Of a stretch of DNA of 64,000 bases, positions 7,904 to 16,659 are shown piece by piece. The DNA is from Pseudogemmobacter faecipullorum. GTDB lineage: Bacteria; Pseudomonadota; Alphaproteobacteria; Rhodobacterales; Rhodobacteraceae. The notes beneath the pieces were generated by a model. The model did not search any database. It was not told the origin of the DNA and was given only the letters and a program-made list of their open reading frames with translations. Each line of letters starts with the position of its first letter. Positions within the stretch are counted from its first letter, which is position 1. A program made the position numbers and the translations under genes. Location of the stretch: NCBI RefSeq assembly GCF_020539525.1, contig NZ_JACDXX010000012.1, positions 62,001-126,000 of the forward strand, read 5' to 3'.

Positions 7904-9502
7904 TCAGCCCTGCCGCATCTCGACCGCTGGCAATCCGGCCTCGACCTGATCCGCCATGATCACCCCGGCGAATGTCTTGTCGTATGCGATTTCCTGCACA
8001 TGGAAGCGGGCGCAAAGCTCGCGAATGAAGGCGTCAACCGCGCGCAAATCGACCGTGTTGCCAGGCGTCGGGATGATATGACTATCCTCGGCCCACATGA
8101 CGTAACCCGAGAAATCGCCGTAGAGGATCGGGAAGGCACCCGCCGCAATGTCGGGCATATCCAGAACCTCGACCACCGGACGCCCGAGGATCATTTCCGG
8201 CTGGCCCGCCTGATAGGATGGCTGCCAGAGGAACCGGCCATCCCCGTCTTTCAGCTTGCGGATGGCGCCAAGCGTGGTGCCGTTCATCGCCCAGGCACCC
8301 GCATTGCGATAGTTCGCGGGCATCGCATAAAGCAGATTGATCAGCGCATCTGCCGAAAGATTGGTCGCATGGCCGTTTTTCGTTTTGGCGATCTTGCTGT
8401 TGACCATGACGCCTTCCGGCTGCGTCACACCATTGCCGTTGACGAAGGCCACGCTTCCTTTCTTCGCGTAGTCCTCTGCCAGCGCCGCCCGTACTTCGGT
8501 TTCAACCTCGGGCGCGTCCTGCATCAGCACATTGCTGATATCCACAAAGGTGGACATGCCGCGCAGGGTCAGCTCGGTCATGCCGAAAATATCTTTGGTC
8601 GGACTTTCCGTGGTTTCGTCAATCTCATCATCCCAGACCGCATTCCCGAAAGGCTTGCGGGTCGGATAGACGACAGACGGGGCCGAAGTGCCGCGCACGG
8701 ATGCAAGCGAGTGCAGAGGCGAAAACTCGACCAGATCACGGATGATTTCCGCCGAGAACTCGGGCGGGGCCAGATATCCGCCTTGCCCGTCAGAAACCAT
8801 GGTCAGGGCTTTCAGGTCCAGCTCCGGCGCACGATCCCCGAACTTGAGATAGGACTGGAATGCCTTGCGCTCCAAGGTCACTTCCGTGCCGCCGCCTTCG
8901 CCACCAGGGCGATTGCTTTTCGCCTCGATCCCGTCAAGGCGCGCGGTCAACGGTTTCAGCGCCTCGGCCAGCGCAGGCGCAATCGCGCCAATGGCTTTCG
9001 TCTCAACGCCTTGCAGCGCCTTTTCAAGCTCTTCCGGGTCCATGTGATCCCCTTTCTGTTGTTCAGCCGACTTGGCCAATGTGATGCGCGCGCCTGGATG
9101 CATCGGCACCCCAACCACGCTGATTTCTGCAAGATCGACGGCCCGCAAATCGCGCCCGCCACCCTTCCGGCGCGGCGCATTCAAGGCCCGATAGCCGATG
9201 GACAAACCGCCCATAGCCCCCATTTTCACCTTGTCGCGCACGATCAGCGCGGCAGGGTCTGACATGGTGAATTGACCCTTGACCCGCAGGCCCTCTGGCG
9301 TCTCGATACCCTCAGACCAAACGCCGATCACCTTTGTCTGGTCGTGGTTATCCAGCATCGCGATCGGGAACTTGACCTGAGCAAAAGCGCCCTTGTGGAC
9401 CACATCGCCGCCGCGATCCGCCGTTCCGAAAACCGAGGCCAACCCTTCAATCGCGCCTTCATCGGTGACCGAAAGCGCTGCCTTGAAATCAAGCCGCAGC
9501 AT
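7904..9502 (-). CDS. Fused HK97-type prohead protease and major capsid protein
   Basis: 532-aa fusion. Residues ~1-155 are an S78-type prohead protease: MLRLDFKAALSVTDEGAIEG, the His-containing LDNHDQTKVIG, and the nucleophile segment MGGLSIGYR. A linker with a coiled scaffold-like stretch follows (MDPEELEKALQGVETKAIGA), then an HK97-fold capsid (residues ~230-532: KALTMVSDGQGGYLAPPEFS, SPLHSLASVRGTSAPSVVYP, ARFHVQEIAYDKTFAGV). The start is chosen at ATG 9502, which overlaps the upstream stop by 14 bp; the frame is open further upstream without a convincing start. Intact, so capsid shells could in principle form. Confidence 0.92.
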   Translation of the reverse strand: MLRLDFKAALSVTDEGAIEGLASVFGTADRGGDVVHKGAFAQVKFPIAMLDNHDQTKVIGVWSEGIETPEGLRVKGQFTMSDPAALIVRDKVKMGAMGGLSIGYRALNAPRRKGGGRDLRAVDLAEISVVGVPMHPGARITLAKSAEQQKGDHMDPEELEKALQGVETKAIGAIAPALAEALKPLTARLDGIEAKSNRPGGEGGGTEVTLERKAFQSYLKFGDRAPELDLKALTMVSDGQGGYLAPPEFSAEIIRDLVEFSPLHSLASVRGTSAPSVVYPTRKPFGNAVWDDEIDETTESPTKDIFGMTELTLRGMSTFVDISNVLMQDAPEVETEVRAALAEDYAKKGSVAFVNGNGVTQPEGVMVNSKIAKTKNGHATNLSADALINLLYAMPANYRNAGAWAMNGTTLGAIRKLKDGDGRFLWQPSYQAGQPEMILGRPVVEVLDMPDIAAGAFPILYGDFSGYVMWAEDSHIIPTPGNTVDLRAVDAFIRELCARFHVQEIAYDKTFAGVIMADQVEAGLPAVEMRQG

Positions 9503-9890
9503 CGGCTTCCCCCTCGAAATAGACGCGACGCGAGGCGGCGAAGGCATCGACCTGCGCCCTGACCCATGCAACCGAAAGCAGCTTGACAGCGCGGTCAAAG
9601 GTGAGCGGCAAAGGCTCTCCGCCCTCGGTCACATCCCAATCCAGCACGATCCGCGCCAGAAGCTGGACCTGCGCCCGCGCCTGATCCTCACCGGCAACCC
9701 GGCCCGTGGCGTCTGCCATCTCGGCAAGCTCATCGGTCATGATCGCCATCGCCTTGGCCTGCGCCCGGCTATCCGGCCCAGCCACGCGAAACCGCATCCC
9801 GGCAGGCTCGCCGGTCACCGGATGCAGTAAAGGAAACCATTTGCCTCGGTCCTGATCCTCAACCATGAACAGCACGTCATTAAACTGCAT
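9489..9890 (-). CDS. Phage protein between portal and protease-capsid genes
   Basis: 133-aa protein starting at ATG 9890 (MQFNDVLFMVEDQDRGKWFP), overlapping the portal stop by 11 bp and the protease start by 14 bp. The C-terminal motif IVLDWDVTEGGEPLPLTFDR followed by LLSVAWVRAQVDAF is like the end of small phage tail-assembly-chaperone-type proteins. That assignment rests only on pattern resemblance. Its position inside a head-gene operon makes a structural or assembly role likely. Confidence 0.7.
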   Translation of the reverse strand: MQFNDVLFMVEDQDRGKWFPLLHPVTGEPAGMRFRVAGPDSRAQAKAMAIMTDELAEMADATGRVAGEDQARAQVQLLARIVLDWDVTEGGEPLPLTFDRAVKLLSVAWVRAQVDAFAASRRVYFEGEADAAA

Positions 9891-11082
9891 TGGGCGGCAC
9901 CTCTTCGCTTGTCGGGCGTCCGCCCTGATCCGGGTTGATGTTGCGATTGCCGAACTTGTCGCCGCCCGCGTAAGGTCCAAGGCCGATCCAACCCCGGCCC
10001 TCATTCGGGTTGAGGACTTCCGAGGCGATCAAGCTGTTGATTGCAGTGGCGCGGGCGGTCAGATCGGCGCGGGTCAGGTCGTCACGGTCGAACCGGATCA
10101 CCAGCCCGTCAGCCCGTTCTTCGCGGGTCAGCAGCGCACGGGCCAAAGCACCCTCACGGCCTTTCAGCCACAGCTCAAGGCAGTTGATCAGAAAATCCAT
10201 GCCCTGTTGTTCGCCATTGGCATAGGTCGCCCGATCCAACGCGAACAGCATCGAAGGCGGCACCCCGAAGGCACGCGCGATCTCATAGATCTGAAACATG
10301 CGGTTTTCGATGAACTGCGCATCGGTGCTGGCAAAAGCGTAGGGCTTGTAATCGGCCCCGTCATACAGGATCGCAGTTGCCCCGCCGCTATCCTCGCCCT
10401 CATGCGTTTCACGCCAAGCCTTGCGAGCTTTCTTAACGCTTTCTTCACCCATGCCCTTAGGGAAGATCAGCGCCCCGGAAGGGCGCGCGCCGCGACCGAA
10501 CAGCTTTTCTGCATGGCTAGCCAGGGCGCGGGCAACCGCGATCCCTTCGCGGGCTAGTGTGGGGGGTGCTTTGCCGAAGGGCGCGCGCAAATGGATCACG
10601 TCAGCGGCAGGCGTCAGGCGGTTCTCAATCCGATAGATCGGCTCGCCCGTGGTCTGATTGTAATCAACATTGAACACGCCGGACCTAAAGCGGATCAGCT
10701 CATATGGGCGGCCATCCCCAAGCCGGTTGACCCAAGCCAGCCCGCCACGATCATCGGTCAGGGCGTCAATCACTAGGTCGCGAACAAAATCGAAACCCGA
10801 GGTCCAGTCATTGGCAAAGCCGGTCAGAAGAGTGCTAGCGGGATGATCACGAACCTCAACCTCTGACCCGTCCGCCTGCCGCGCCTTGACCTGAACATCA
10901 AGGCTAGCAGCAACCCCGGAAATCAGCCTGATCGCGGAACCCACAGCCGGAACCCGCAGCGCCTCTGCCGAACTGATCGGCCCAACAATGCCGAACTGGG
11001 CAAAAATATCCGGCCCCGGATCAGCCAGCGAGGACTTGATCAGTGGCCGGAAGAGGCGGGCGAGAATGGACGGGTTTTTCAT
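9880..11082 (-). CDS. HK97-family phage portal protein
   Basis: 400 aa, full length for the family. Features are the N-terminal SSAEALRVPAVGSAIRLISG (wing/clip start), DHPASTLLTGFANDWTSGFD, LIRFRSGVFNVDYNQTTGEP, VIHLRAPFGKAPPTLAREGI and the C-terminal FGVPPSMLFALDRATYANGE with a long helix after it. It forms the dodecameric ring through which DNA enters the head. Preceded by a 90-bp gap containing a TGATCA repeat array; no terminase gene lies upstream where one is expected. Confidence 0.93.
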   Translation of the reverse strand: MKNPSILARLFRPLIKSSLADPGPDIFAQFGIVGPISSAEALRVPAVGSAIRLISGVAASLDVQVKARQADGSEVEVRDHPASTLLTGFANDWTSGFDFVRDLVIDALTDDRGGLAWVNRLGDGRPYELIRFRSGVFNVDYNQTTGEPIYRIENRLTPAADVIHLRAPFGKAPPTLAREGIAVARALASHAEKLFGRGARPSGALIFPKGMGEESVKKARKAWRETHEGEDSGGATAILYDGADYKPYAFASTDAQFIENRMFQIYEIARAFGVPPSMLFALDRATYANGEQQGMDFLINCLELWLKGREGALARALLTREERADGLVIRFDRDDLTRADLTARATAINSLIASEVLNPNEGRGWIGLGPYAGGDKFGNRNINPDQGGRPTSEEVPPNAV

Positions 11083-11130
11083 AGTCCATTTTGTGCGCTC
11101 GCCCGCCGTTTCGTTTCTAGTCGCTTAAAT

Positions 11131-11156
11131 TGATCAGGATTGATCAAGATTGATCA
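11131..11156. repeat. Three TGATCA palindromes spaced 10 bp
   Basis: TGATCA occurs at 11131, 11141 and 11151, each separated by a 4-bp AT-ending spacer, so copies face the same side of the helix. The array lies between the small HTH gene (end 11172) and the portal start (11082), where an operator or iteron array would sit. The repeats are seen directly; the role is inferred. Confidence 0.7.
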
Positions 11157-11171
11157 CTAGGGCAGGCGTAC

Positions 11172-11384
11172 TTACCTTTTCGCCCCCGATCCCGGCTCTG
11201 AACCTGTCAGCCAGCCCCGGATTTCCGCGCTGGCGGCGAACCAGCGCCCGCCCACCTTCCGGGCTGGGAAGCCGGAGCTTTCATCCCATAGCCACCTATT
11301 CACCGTCGCAACCCCAACCCCGACAAAGGCGGCAATCCCCTTTGCCCCGTAAATCCATTCGTTCTTCTCGGACTTCTGTCCCAT
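11172..11384 (-). CDS. Small helix-turn-helix DNA-binding protein (AlpA/excisionase-like)
   Basis: 70-aa protein. Residues ~9-60 (WIYGAKGIAAFVGVGVATVN RWL...GFPARKVGGRWFAASAEIRG) match the HTH of AlpA/Xis-type proteins: helix, turn, recognition helix, then an Arg-Trp wing and a W at the end. ATG 11384 is preferred; a GTG at 11396 is in frame. It precedes the portal gene, a place often taken by a small terminase subunit or a late-gene activator, so either role is possible. Confidence 0.65.
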   Translation of the reverse strand: MGQKSEKNEWIYGAKGIAAFVGVGVATVNRWLWDESSGFPARKVGGRWFAASAEIRGWLTGSEPGSGAKR

Positions 11385-11406
11385 GCTCTGCCCCACCCTT
11401 TTTTTA

Positions 11407-11703
11407 TTATCTGCTTCTCAGCCAGCCCGCCCAGCCCAAGGCGATCCGGTAGGCTATCTCGGAACTTTCAGCCGGTGCGGTCGTGGTCGGCATGATCCAG
11501 CCCCCGCCCTCGACTGCCTGCCCGATCCGGTCCAGCGATGCGAACCCCCGGTCAGCCAGCCAGATATCCCAAGCCTCATGCGCCGCCGATCCGGGGGCAA
11601 CGAGAGTGGTCGCAATGTTCGGGCGTTTCGGCGGGCGCAAAGCTGCCCTCGGATGCACCCCGTTTGCAGCATGGTTTTTATTGTTCAAATTTGGTTCCTC
11701 CAT
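11407..11703 (-). CDS. Hypothetical phage-remnant protein
   Basis: 98-aa product not recognised. The ATG at 11703 overlaps the upstream stop by 19 bp. A GGAGG lies inside the first codons and would serve a TTG at 11688, so a start five codons later is also plausible. Central motif HEAWDIWLADRGFASLDRIG; a C-terminal amphipathic helix (EIAYRIALGWAGWLR). No membrane span or signal peptide. Confidence 0.5.
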   Translation of the reverse strand: MEEPNLNNKNHAANGVHPRAALRPPKRPNIATTLVAPGSAAHEAWDIWLADRGFASLDRIGQAVEGGGWIMPTTTAPAESSEIAYRIALGWAGWLRSR

Positions 11704-12113
11704 ATAGGGGGGTCTGATGGCTGTTCACCCGGCAGAAATGATGGCTGTTCACCCTTGAAATCTGATGGGTGTTCGGTCGCAGTTGCGTGGCGATCTTCTG
11801 GGAAGCAGAACCTGATCGCGGCCCGGACGCCGGGCGCGTTGCCGCCCTTGCGCTCGATCCATCCAGCGCGCTCAAGGTCGCGCATAGCCCGCTCGATTGT
11901 GGGAACAGAGGTCGCGCAATCTTCGGCCAGCGTGGCAGCCCCAAGGCGACACTCTGCAGTCTCCGATTTGGCGAATCCGATGGCGAGCGAATGTGCGACA
12001 AGCCGGGCCATGGGCGACAGATCACCGTCACGCCGAACCCGCTTAGACCATTCCCAGCGGTCTTTCGCCCAACCGCCAGGGCGCGCACCGCGAAGGCTAT
12101 AAACCTTAGCCAT
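11685..12113 (-). CDS. Helix-turn-helix protein, first gene of the phage remnant
   Basis: 142 aa from ATG 12113. Residues ~30-90 form a winged helix typical of phage replication/regulatory proteins: LSPMARLVAHSLAIGFAKSE, LAEDCATSVPTIERAMRDLE, RAGWIERKGG. The tail is Pro/Ser-rich with two EQPS repeats. It is the promoter-proximal gene of the element, so a regulator or replication-initiation role is plausible, but no replicase domain is present. Confidence 0.65.
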   Translation of the reverse strand: MAKVYSLRGARPGGWAKDRWEWSKRVRRDGDLSPMARLVAHSLAIGFAKSETAECRLGAATLAEDCATSVPTIERAMRDLERAGWIERKGGNAPGVRAAIRFCFPEDRHATATEHPSDFKGEQPSFLPGEQPSDPPIWRNQI

Positions 12114-12269
12114 GCGCAGCAATTCCCGTGGAAATGGCTGTGTCAGATTTGTGCCAGTTTAGGAGTTTCGTTCCCGGATCGTTCAGGGCAACATGGGATG
12201 AATTCCCAGCCGCCGCAAACATTTCTCTTGTGTATTTAAAGGGCTGCGCGTAATCCCGGCGGCGGGACA

Positions 12270-12311
12270 CCTCTCCCCAACGAGAGGCATTTATCTGTAA
12301 GGATACCAGAT
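12270..12311 (+). promoter_or_regulatory. Structured serC 5' leader (candidate serC RNA motif)
   Basis: A hairpin CCTCTC (12270-12275)/GAGAGG (12282-12287) lies 24 bp before the serC start and is followed by the ribosome-binding region (TAAGGATACCAGAT). A conserved structured leader called the serC motif is known upstream of serC-serA operons in alphaproteobacteria; position and the downstream gene pair fit. A covariance search would decide. The phage remnant ends shortly upstream. Confidence 0.5.
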
Positions 12312-13457
12312 ATGGCACTCACCGCCCCGGCAACGCGCCCGGCCAATCCGCGTTTTTCTTCGGGCCCCTGCGCGAAGATCCCTGGCTTCCAGCTCGACAT
12401 GCTTGCTGATGCGCCGCTTGGCCGCTCGCACCGCGCTGCAGCTGGTAAATCCAAGCTCAAAGAAGCCATTGAGCTGACCCGTGAAATTCTGGGCGTCCCG
12501 GCGGATTACCGCATCGGCATCGTCCCCGCTTCCGATACCGGCGCGGTTGAAATGGCGCTGTGGAGCCTGCTGGGTGCGCGCCCGGTGGAAATGCTGGCCT
12601 GGGAGAGCTTCGGCGAAGGCTGGGTGACCGATGTTGTCAAACAGCTGAAACTCGACGCCACCGTGCGCAAAGCCCCTTATGGCGAGATCGTTGATTTTGC
12701 TGAGGTTGATTTCAACAAAGACGTGGTCTTCACCTGGAATGGCACCACTTCGGGCGTGCGTCTGCCCTCGGCGGATGTGATCCCGGCAGAGCGCGAAGGC
12801 CTGACCATCTGCGACGCCACCTCGGCCGCTTTCGCGATGGATCTGGACTGGGCGAAACTCGACGTCACCACCTTCTCCTGGCAGAAAGTGCTGGGCGGCG
12901 AAGGCGGGCATGGCGTGCTGATCCTGTCGCCCCGCGCGGTTGCGCGTCTGGAAAGCTATGTGCCCGCCTGGCCGATGCCGAAGATTTTCCGCATGACCAA
13001 GGGCGGCAAGCTGATCGAGGGTATCTTCCAGGGTGAAACCATCAACACCCCCTCGATGCTCTGCGTTGAGGATTACCTCGTCGCGCTGAAATGGGCCCAG
13101 ACCATCGGTGGTCTGAAGGGGCTGATCTCCCGCTCAGAAGCCAATGCCGATACGGTGAAAAACTTTATCGCTGACAAAAGCTGGATCGCCAATCTGGCGG
13201 TGGATCCGGCCACGGCATCTTGCACCAGCGTCTGCCTGAAATTCACCGATGCGCGCATCAAGGACGCGGCGGCTTTCGCCAAATCCGTGGCAAAACGTCT
13301 GGAAAAAGAAGGCGTTGCCCTTGATGCAGGCGCTTACCGCGATGCACCGGCAGGTCTGCGCCTGTGGTGCGGCGCAACGGTCGAACAGGCCGATGTCGCA
13401 GCGCTGATGCCCTGGATCGAATTTGCTTTCGAGGCCGAGATCGCCGCTCAGGCCTGA
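12312..13457 (+). CDS. serC: Phosphoserine aminotransferase
   Basis: 381 aa. Transfers the amino group of glutamate to 3-phosphohydroxypyruvate in serine synthesis (and the equivalent pyridoxine step in many bacteria). Class V PLP-enzyme motifs are clear: [20 protein letters not shown] at the N-terminus, [20 protein letters not shown], the [14 protein letters not shown] cofactor segment and the PLP lysine K192 in [22 protein letters not shown] precedes the ATG. It is followed 91 bp later by serA, an operon in the order of the pathway's enzymes in this group, with a structured leader upstream. Confidence 0.97.
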   Translation: MALTAPATRPANPRFSSGPCAKIPGFQLDMLADAPLGRSHRAAAGKSKLKEAIELTREILGVPADYRIGIVPASDTGAVEMALWSLLGARPVEMLAWESFGEGWVTDVVKQLKLDATVRKAPYGEIVDFAEVDFNKDVVFTWNGTTSGVRLPSADVIPAEREGLTICDATSAAFAMDLDWAKLDVTTFSWQKVLGGEGGHGVLILSPRAVARLESYVPAWPMPKIFRMTKGGKLIEGIFQGETINTPSMLCVEDYLVALKWAQTIGGLKGLISRSEANADTVKNFIADKSWIANLAVDPATASCTSVCLKFTDARIKDAAAFAKSVAKRLEKEGVALDAGAYRDAPAGLRLWCGATVEQADVAALMPWIEFAFEAEIAAQA

Positions 13458-13548
13458 TCTCTTTGCAGAACTGACACGACAAAACCAGCGGTCAGGGCGA
13501 TATCACGCCCTGGCGAATGCCCCCTTATATCCCTGAAGGATGAAGCCC

Positions 13549-15141
13549 ATGGCACCGCGCGTTCTCGTTTCCGACGAACTTTCCGAAACCGCCGTTCAGA
13601 TCTTCCGCGACCGTGGCGTCGAGGTCGATTACATGCCGAAGCTCGGCAAAGACAAAGAAAAACTGGCGGAAATCATCCACCAGTATGACGGTCTGGCGAT
13701 CCGCTCGGCGACCAAAGTCACCGAAAAACTGCTGCAGAATGCCGCAAATCTGAAGGTCGTTGGCCGCGCGGGCATCGGTGTCGACAATGTCGATATCCCG
13801 GCCGCCTCGAAAAAAGGCGTGATCGTGATGAACACGCCCTTCGGCAATTCGGTCACCACGGCCGAACATGCCATCGCCATGATGTTCGCCATTGCCCGCC
13901 AGCTGCCCGAGGCCTCGGCCTCGACCCATGCCGGTAAATGGGAAAAGTCGAAATTCATGGGGGTTGAGCTGTTCAACAAGACCCTCGGGGTGATCGGCGC
14001 CGGCAATATCGGTGGTATCGTCTGCGACCGCGCCGTTGGCCTGAAGATGAAAGTCGTGGCTTTCGATCCCTTCCTCTCGGAAGAGCGCGCCAAACAGCTG
14101 GGCGTGACCAAGGTCGAACTCGACGAGCTGCTGGCCCGCGCTGATTTCATCACGCTCCACGTGCCGCTGACCGACAAGACCCGTAATATCCTCGGCCGCG
14201 AAAACCTCGCAAAGACCAAAAAAGGCGTGCGCATCATCAACTGCGCCCGCGGTGGTCTGATCGACGAGGCTGCGCTGAAAGACTTCCTCGACAATGGCCA
14301 TGTCGCAGGTGCCGCGCTTGACGTGTTTGAGGTGGAACCGGCGACCGAGAACGTTCTGTTCAACCATCCGAATGTTGTCGTGACCCCGCATCTTGGCGCT
14401 TCGACCACCGAGGCCCAGGAAAACGTCGCCCTGCAGGTGGCCGAGCAGATGTCGGATTATCTGTTGACCGGGGCCGTCTCCAACGCGCTGAACATGCCCA
14501 ATGTCACCGCCGAGGAAGCCACGGTCATGGGGCCCTGGATCAAGCTCGCGGGCCATATCGGTGCCTTCATCGGCCAGATGACCGATGAACCGGTAAAGGC
14601 GATCAATATCCTCTATGACGGTAAAGTCGCGGATATGAACCTTGCCGCGCTGAACCAGGCGGTGATCGCCGGTGTGCTGAAAGCGCAGAACCCGGATGTG
14701 AACCTGGTTTCGGCCCCGGTTGTGGCCAAGGATAAGGGCATCCAGATCTCGACCACCAAACAGGATAAATCGGGCACTTTCGACGCCTATATCAAAGTGA
14801 CCATGGTCACCGACAAGCGTGAGCGTTCGGTTGCGGGCACGGTGTTCTCGGATGGCAAGCCGCGCTTCATCCAGATCAAGGGCATCAATATCGATGCCGA
14901 GATCGGGGCGCATATGCTCTATACCACCAATGAGGACGTGCCGGGCATCATCGGTCTGCTGGGCATGACCATGGGCAAGAACAACGTCAATATCGCGAAT
15001 TTCACCCTCGGCCGTTCCTCGGTCGGCCAGGATGCGATTGCGATGCTCTATCTCGATGCGCCGATCGACACCAAAGTGGTCGAGACGCTCGAGGCGACCG
15101 GCATGTTCCAGCAGGTCAAGCCCCTGGCCTTTGAGGTCTGA
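13549..15141 (+). CDS. serA: D-3-phosphoglycerate dehydrogenase, long ACT form
   Basis: 530 aa; oxidises 3-phosphoglycerate to 3-phosphohydroxypyruvate with NAD. ATG 13549 (MAPRVLVSDELSE) is preferred over ATG 13540 because GAAGG is nine bases ahead of it, while it touches the earlier ATG. Domains: substrate/NAD domain with GVIGAGNIGGIV, CARGGLIDE, and catalytic His in VVTPHLGAST; then the intervening domain (residues ~315-450) and a C-terminal ACT domain (NEDVPGIIGLLGMTMGKNNV), suggesting serine feedback control. Ends before a strong bidirectional terminator. Confidence 0.97.
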   Translation: MAPRVLVSDELSETAVQIFRDRGVEVDYMPKLGKDKEKLAEIIHQYDGLAIRSATKVTEKLLQNAANLKVVGRAGIGVDNVDIPAASKKGVIVMNTPFGNSVTTAEHAIAMMFAIARQLPEASASTHAGKWEKSKFMGVELFNKTLGVIGAGNIGGIVCDRAVGLKMKVVAFDPFLSEERAKQLGVTKVELDELLARADFITLHVPLTDKTRNILGRENLAKTKKGVRIINCARGGLIDEAALKDFLDNGHVAGAALDVFEVEPATENVLFNHPNVVVTPHLGASTTEAQENVALQVAEQMSDYLLTGAVSNALNMPNVTAEEATVMGPWIKLAGHIGAFIGQMTDEPVKAINILYDGKVADMNLAALNQAVIAGVLKAQNPDVNLVSAPVVAKDKGIQISTTKQDKSGTFDAYIKVTMVTDKRERSVAGTVFSDGKPRFIQIKGINIDAEIGAHMLYTTNEDVPGIIGLLGMTMGKNNVNIANFTLGRSSVGQDAIAMLYLDAPIDTKVVETLEATGMFQQVKPLAFEV

Positions 15142-15156
15142 GATCGGGCCGGTGCA

Positions 15157-15202
15157 GGGGGGCCAGCCCCCCGCGCCCCCCGGGATATTTCCGGACAGAT
15201 GA
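15157..15202 (+). repeat. Dispersed intergenic repeat, copy 1
   Basis: GC-rich inverted segment (GGGGGGCC..GGCC mirrored around 15160-15175) followed by CGGGATATTTCCGGACAGAT GAA. The latter part recurs at 31681-31699 and, as an inverted pair, at 59418-59467, each time just after a gene end. Confidence 0.65.
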
Positions 15203-15207
15203 ATAGG

Positions 15208-15244
15208 AAAAAAAAGGGGCACCATAACCGGTGCCCCTTTTTTT
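15208..15244. terminator. Bidirectional terminator between serA and gnd
   Basis: Perfect stem GGGGCACC (15216-15223)/GGTGCCCC (15230-15237), flanked by eight A on the left and seven T on the right, so it can end both convergent transcripts. Confidence 0.9.
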
Positions 15245-15249
15245 GCTTG

Positions 15250-16659
15250 TCAGGCGTGATTGCCCCAGGGGCCGTGATGGATGTCTTTGCCATCCAGCCG
15301 GTCAAAGCCATGCGCGCCAAAGAAGTCGCGCTGGCCCTGCAGCATATTCGCCGTGCCACGGCTGGTGCGCATCAGATCAAACCATGCCAGCCCGGCCGAG
15401 AGCGCCGGCAGGGCATGGCCTTTCAGCGCCGCAGTGGCGACGACCCGGCGCAGGGCGCCATGATGCTTTTGCAGATAGGCGGTGAATGCCGGAGCCAGGA
15501 TCAGATTACGCGCCGGATCCTCACTCAGGGCCTGGGCCATTTCATCGAGCATGGCCGAGCGGATGATACAGCCCTCACGCCAGACCCGGGCGCATTCCGG
15601 CAGCGGCACGCCCCAGCCGAAGCTTTTCGAGGCCGCATCCAGCATGGTGAAGCCCTGGGCATAGCACAGGATCTTGCCCGCGATCAGCGCGCCTTCCAGC
15701 TCATCAAGGCTCAGCTCCCCCTGCAGCGCCTCGGGCCCGGCGCCGAAAGCCGCCTCGCCCGCTGCACGTTCTGTCAGCCGCGACGAGACATTGCGCGCCA
15801 TCACCGCCGCCTCGATCACCGGCACCGGCGCCGCCAGATGCTGCGCCTCAATCGCGGTCCAGCGCCCGGTGCCCTTCTGCCCGGCGGCATCAAGGATCAC
15901 ATCCAGCATGGCCGCGCCGGTCGCAGGATCGGTGGCCCGGGCCACCTTGCCCGAAATCTCGATCAGATAGGATTTGAGGACCCCTTCATTCCAGCCCTCA
16001 AACACCGAGGCGATCTCAGCGGCACCCTGCCCCATGCCATCGCGCATCAAACCGTAAACCTCGGCAATCATCTGCATATCGGCATATTCAATGCCATTAT
16101 GCACCGTTTTGACGAAATGCCCGGCCCCGCCCGGCCCCATCCAGGTGGCACAGGCCTCGCCCTGGTATTTCGCCGCAATCGCCTGCATCACCGGCGCGAT
16201 CCGGTCCCAGGCGGCACGCGGGCCACCGCCCATGATCGCCGGACCATGGCGCGCGCCCTCTTCACCGCCCGAAACCCCCATGCCGATGAAGGGAACGCCT
16301 GCCGCTTCTGCCTCGGCCGAGCGCCGCTCGGTATCGTTGTAATTCGCATTGCCGGCATCGATGATCAGATCATCCGGCCCCAGCAGCGGCCGCAAAGCCG
16401 CAATCTGCTGATCAACCGCCCCGCCCGCCGGCACCATCAGGATGATCGCACGCGGCGCGCGGATCGCCGCCACCAGCCCTTCCAGGCTTTCCGTCGGCAC
16501 GATCTGTGCGGCCAGCTCACCTGCCCCGGCGTGAAACGCCCGGGTCACTTCGGTGGTGCGGTTCCAGACTGCGATCCGGTGCCCTTTTTCAGCGATGTTC
16601 AGCGCCAGAGCCGCCCCCATCACCCCCAGCCCGATCAGACCGATCTCTGCTTGCTGCAT
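15250..16659 (-). CDS. gnd: 6-phosphogluconate dehydrogenase, decarboxylating
   Basis: 469 aa, matching the long dimeric form. Oxidative decarboxylation of 6-phosphogluconate to ribulose 5-phosphate with NADP, pentose phosphate pathway. Start ATG 16659 (MQQAEIGLIGLGVMGAALAL) begins exactly at the Rossmann GxGxxG. Further motifs: DAGNANYNDTERR, the substrate loop GVSGGEEGARHGPAIMGGG, catalytic Lys/His/Asn block GHFVKTVHNGIEYADMQMIA, and the C-terminal RDFFGAHGFDRLDGKDIHHG. AGGAGGT lies just upstream. Divergent from the phosphatase gene 137 bp away; no other pentose-phosphate gene adjoins. Confidence 0.96.
   Translation of the reverse strand: MQQAEIGLIGLGVMGAALALNIAEKGHRIAVWNRTTEVTRAFHAGAGELAAQIVPTESLEGLVAAIRAPRAIILMVPAGGAVDQQIAALRPLLGPDDLIIDAGNANYNDTERRSAEAEAAGVPFIGMGVSGGEEGARHGPAIMGGGPRAAWDRIAPVMQAIAAKYQGEACATWMGPGGAGHFVKTVHNGIEYADMQMIAEVYGLMRDGMGQGAAEIASVFEGWNEGVLKSYLIEISGKVARATDPATGAAMLDVILDAAGQKGTGRWTAIEAQHLAAPVPVIEAAVMARNVSSRLTERAAGEAAFGAGPEALQGELSLDELEGALIAGKILCYAQGFTMLDAASKSFGWGVPLPECARVWREGCIIRSAMLDEMAQALSEDPARNLILAPAFTAYLQKHHGALRRVVATAALKGHALPALSAGLAWFDLMRTSRGTANMLQGQRDFFGAHGFDRLDGKDIHHGPWGNHA

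Larger units (their letters stand above)
6343..12113 (-). mobile_element. Integrase-less prophage/satellite remnant carrying an HK97-type capsid module
   Basis: A compact block of minus-strand genes between tetR and the serC leader encodes HTH proteins, portal, fused protease-capsid, a terminase C-terminal fragment and small unknowns, nearly all overlapping or abutting. No integrase, replication, tail or lysis gene is present on either strand, and no intact terminase. Base composition is visibly less GC-rich in the intergenic parts (for example 6958-7035 and 11105-11160). No direct repeat of 10 bp or more shared by the two flanks was found by eye, so the ends are approximate (left 6139-6343, right 12114-12240). 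It could be a decayed prophage, or a derivative of a capsid-encoding satellite. Confidence 0.8.

Noticed and set aside
6139-12311. Attachment-site direct repeats flanking the phage remnant
   Set aside because: Only matches of 7 bp or less (such as TTCAGGG) were found by eye between the flanks.
13525-15225. Long open frame antisense to serA
   Set aside because: Same mirror effect; serA is full length with all motifs.
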